A stretch of 64,000 bases of DNA from positions 87,350-151,349 of the forward strand of contig NW_002060947.1 of assembly GCF_000150275.1 (NCBI RefSeq). Direction: 5' to 3'. The translations under genes were made by a program, and so were the position numbers. Every line of letters starts with the position of its first letter. The first letter of the stretch is position 1. A model generated the notes under the pieces. The model was not told the DNA's origin. It searched no databases and saw only the letters and a list, made by a program, of their open reading frames with translations. Positions 60,513-64,000 of this stretch are shown here, one piece after another. Origin of the DNA: Trichoplax adhaerens. Lineage: Eukaryota > Placozoa > Uniplacotomia > Trichoplacea > Trichoplacidae.

Positions 60513-62434
60513 GTAATCTTAGCTATCATTATTATTTTCCATAAACCTTCTATAATTGTACGACCATATATATCATCGTACCTTGAAATTTAGCAGATAA
60601 AGTGTTTAACTTAAGCTTTTAATTGTATTATTAATCGCTTCAGGTAAGCTAACGACTTTCTTTTCGCTTATTAAACAATTTGTATAACATGAAAATGTCA
60701 TACTACTTCAGAATTATTGTGTACTTCAGCTTTTTAAGATTAAGATTTTGTCTAGATTTAGTATTTAGATTTTGATTAATAATCCTAGTCGTTTCACTGT
60801 TTCAGTAAATCTTTTAAATGCATTACAAAGTTTACTTTAGAATAAATATAGTGCAGTAGCTATGTGCGCCCAAGCACTGTAATGTATATTCTATCGCTTT
60901 ATTCCATCGTAAGATGATTGATCATTTAAAAAATTTTCTAGTGAAATAGAGCTTTTACGATACTGAGTTCAGGACATTAGGCATACTCTTTCATAGTTTA
61001 ATAGAATATTAAATTCTTTGATTATTTTCAGACCGCTGTTACTAGTGTAAGTCGATCGAATTTCTAATTAAATATAAAGTATCATGTAGTGAAGTATCAT
61101 TCTTGATATATTTCTCGTACTTATGCAACAATTTTCGTACCGTTTGAAAGCTACATAAGGGCGATAATCTGATTTCAGACTATTCTGTTATACCTTAATA
61201 TGATCTTTAAATGTCAATATCCATTCCGATAATTTAATGGCTATTAATATTGATAATCACTTATAAGACACCTTCAATGTTGCAAGCAGGCTGATATTTA
61301 ATGGTTGCAATTTAAAATGCTAATCGTTTAATTAAATATCTATCTGGTACTTCCGTTTATAATGCTAACAGATATCTAGACATCACGTGTGTAAAATTAA
61401 AAGTTGTCTTCGTTATAATATTCTATCAATTTATGCCTGGAAATTTCATCTTAAGCCATGGCAAATCAATTTTGATCTGTTATGGACTGATAACTGTATA
61501 GTATGCAATACATTACAAAATACTTGGCAATTACTGAAATTCCACTGACTAGTCGTTACTCACAATGGTCTGGATTGTGTCTAGGCTTGACAACTAATCA
61601 TCTGAAATAATCAGTATTTTTCTTTCACGAAAATTCATAGCATGAATAGTATTATATCCGCCTTTTATCTGTTCTTGACGAGTACTTTCAATATACCCAA
61701 GATTTTACCATCAGTTTCTATTCGAATAGACCTTAAGAATGTTATGTACGGTAGCTATTTTAGTAGTATAGATTTAGCGGAAAAACTGTACCGTCCAAAT
61801 ATCATTTGTGTACTTGTACTAGAAATCGATCTTCGGTATACCGTATTTCCATATACTGAAGTTTTATTATTGTAGTTTTCGAAACAGTCAAATATACTTT
61901 CTTTAGGGATGAAGTAGGCCTTATAGATTGAATTATCTTAAATATTGCTTAATCACTTCAAATTTATCTTGGTAGCGAGAAGATCCAGATATACTTCTAT
62001 CATAAGCAAAAAATTTACTGCTTGTTCGCTATCAATATCCATTACTTACATTCGTACTTTTAGTACCGATATGTTAGCATGTGTAAGCATACAGTCTGCT
62101 AATTTTTCGCCTTATTCTATTTGCAATAAAACATGATCAAAAAATTAACTAGAAGTAAATTCCAGGACATTTACTAAATGCGATATTTAGTGTATCTTAA
62201 AAATTAATACTTATGACTTCAAAGTAATTTTTATCTATGCGTTGAATACTTGAAATTTAGGTATTTCACTTATTATAACAGAACAAGGATAATTCAGTAT
62301 CAATTATTGTCTTGGGAATACTCAGCAACAGCTTTATTTTGACGAATTTACTGTAATTTTGTTTATTTCCATTCATTCCTCGTAAAGAAATTGGTATCGA
62401 TCTTTTGGTATTAGCCGTTTCGGTTTTCAATTAA
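60513..62434. other. Spacer upstream of the GPCR gene
   Basis: AT-rich. Frames at 61642-61875 and 61945-62136 show no recognisable motifs. The GPCR promoter is expected near the right end, but no TATA box stands out. Confidence 0.35.
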
Positions 62435-64000
62435 GTGAAAACATTGGATAAATTGAGTATACATATTCGTTATTTATTCATCATGTGGCATGATTACAAA
62501 AATAATTCTTTCCAAAATAATCAGACTGTTTCTAAATTTTCGTCTCAACTGCCATTTATTATCATTTCATGCACTGCAGTTACTCTTTCACTTATTAGTA
62601 ACGGAATTTTAATTAGCATTGCTATCGCCTATCGCAAATATTTATCTCCGACTGAAATAATAATTGCCAACCTATCCGTTTCCGACGTCATCTTTTTGAT
62701 ATCCACGTAAGTTTATCAAGTCAATATTTGTTACATATCCGAATAGACGAATAATTCATTTATATAAGTGGATAGTTTGAAAAAATATAGTACACGAAAT
62801 AAGATTATATATTACGAACTTATGTTTTAATAGAGATAATTATTGCTAAATTATTTGGTGAAATATTTACTGTTATACGTTTATTGGACAGGCACTATAT
62901 TGATGTTGTTTCTTTTCTTGTAGTAATACGCGTATACTAATAATTTATTATTGATAAATTGAAAGATGCAAAAACTGTAGTCAAAAATATCATGACAGCC
63001 TTTCAACCGACAATTACTTCAGCTAAGTCTCAATCATAACTGCTTAGACGATAGCAGTATAAAGCCATTAGCAAAGCCCATTTCAGAATGAATTTGATGG
63101 AGTATCATAGTATTTGAAAATTTCAATTAATGTACAGTATATGCCTGGAGTATTTTACTGGTGTATTGTGCGAATAGCTGTATTTCAGTAAAGATGAAAA
63201 GAGATTTAAAATCTTTATTTAATCGTTTCTAAGACTTCAGTTCTATAGTCTAGACAGCCTGAGGTATCGTTACGACTTCAAAATAATCACAGTTTGAGCT
63301 TAATCTAGGAAATATGGAATAGAAACTAATTTTTGAATAGTTTAATGTATAAATTTAATATGTGTAACTATTAAAATCGAACGATAGTATTATAGTCACA
63401 ATTATCATGCCAAAGATTTATAATTGAATGCTTGACTTCATATAAACATGTCAGTTAATATACTTTAGCCGTCAATTATATTATTTAGCTAAATAAATGC
63501 AGTGAAACATTACGACGACTTTAAAGCTAGGAAAATAAGATCGAAAGCGTTTCATAGTCTGCAATATGCTATAGAAAATACAAAGATATATGAAGGAAAT
63601 TATGCAGATGCTGAAATTAATAGACTACAATATCAAACCCAAATTTTTGAATGAGATGATTTAAATCATTAATAGGAGTTGTTCCCAGCTTTAACTATTA
63701 AAATATTATTCCAAAAACTTCATGCAACAGATATAGTTAAAGTAGTGAACTTGAGAGATTTGTTAAAGGTAATAAACAGAAGTTTAAAATTAGACTGGGA
63801 ATTTTCAATATCTAGCATATACTCGTATATTACTTAAGTCTGCCTTTAGAATTTATTTGAGTGTCATAATAACTGCATGAATCATATACACAACCTGATT
63901 TTGTTAATAAAGTAATCTTTGTAAAGTCCTCTTAATCTTTGATCTCTAATTTTCTCGTAGGGTAATCAATGCGCTACTAGTGATTTTACCAATTCCTAAA
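62435..64000 (+). CDS. Rhodopsin-type (class A) G protein-coupled receptor, N-terminal exons
   Basis: Seven-transmembrane receptor signalling through G proteins at the cell surface; ligand unknown. Exon 62435-62706 ends TCCAC/GTAAGT. It is continued by an exon starting at 63961 after TTCTCGTAG, with the split Thr codon restored (phase 2), running off the right edge. Two N-glycosylation sequons (NNS, NQT at residues 23-31) precede TM1, LPFIIISCTAVTLSLISNGI, with the class A N of GN-type position in SNGI. The loop RKYLSPTEIIIANLSVSDVI gives the TM2 motif NLSVSD with the conserved Asp, and the next exon continues TM2 as VINALLVILPIPK. The start could be Met 1 (62435) or Met 17 (62483). Placozoan genomes carry many such receptors; the subfamily cannot be named from this fragment. 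Confidence 0.8.

Overview
The window looks like an animal nuclear genome of the placozoan (Trichoplax-like) kind. It is AT-rich, and its genes are cut by many short GT-AG introns, mostly about 60 to 120 bases. The gene content is animal: an axonemal dynein light chain, a GCNA-type germline protease, a myotubularin of the MTMR6/7/8 group and a rhodopsin-type GPCR. The clade is inferred from intron size, composition and gene content; nothing in the window is diagnostic of a species. No prokaryotic features (operons, CRISPR, insertion sequences) were seen.

Layout, left to right: TRAP1 (minus, 1-1793, 3' end outside the window); a 4-kb repeat-rich spacer built around CTGTACAG palindromes; phosphoglycerate kinase (plus, 5797-8911, first exon not found); PWP2/UTP1 (minus, 9595-14406, 21 exons, complete); DNAL1 (plus, 15419-16338, complete); GCNA (minus, 16895-23987), whose large first intron is filled by a roughly 180-base degenerate satellite; a 9.4-kb spacer with a roughly 104-base tandem array; a Gln/Asn-rich, possibly transcription-related protein (plus, 33366-43186) with a TATA box and a 5.9-kb intron; MTMR6/7/8 (plus, 46460-51076, complete); UCHL3 (minus, 51941-54008, complete); a four-copy 286-base tandem array and a second cluster of CTGTACAG palindromes; a PAM17-like mitochondrial import protein (plus, 57006-58733, complete); a 3.7-kb spacer with a few unrecognised coding-like exons; and the first exons of a class A GPCR (plus, 62435 to the right edge).

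Most exon joins were checked by reading splice sites on the correct strand, requiring phase continuity and comparing the product with the known family. For TRAP1, PGK, PWP2, DNAL1, MTMR, UCHL3, PAM17 and the C-terminal half of GCNA all phases agree. The genes are housekeeping genes of unrelated function (mitochondrial chaperone and import, glycolysis, ribosome biogenesis, cilia, genome stability, phosphoinositide turnover, ubiquitin recycling). Nothing indicates co-regulation beyond shared divergent or convergent spacers. The most unusual content is the repeat landscape, the PAM17 homologue in what appears to be an animal, and the unrecognised Gln/Asn-rich gene.
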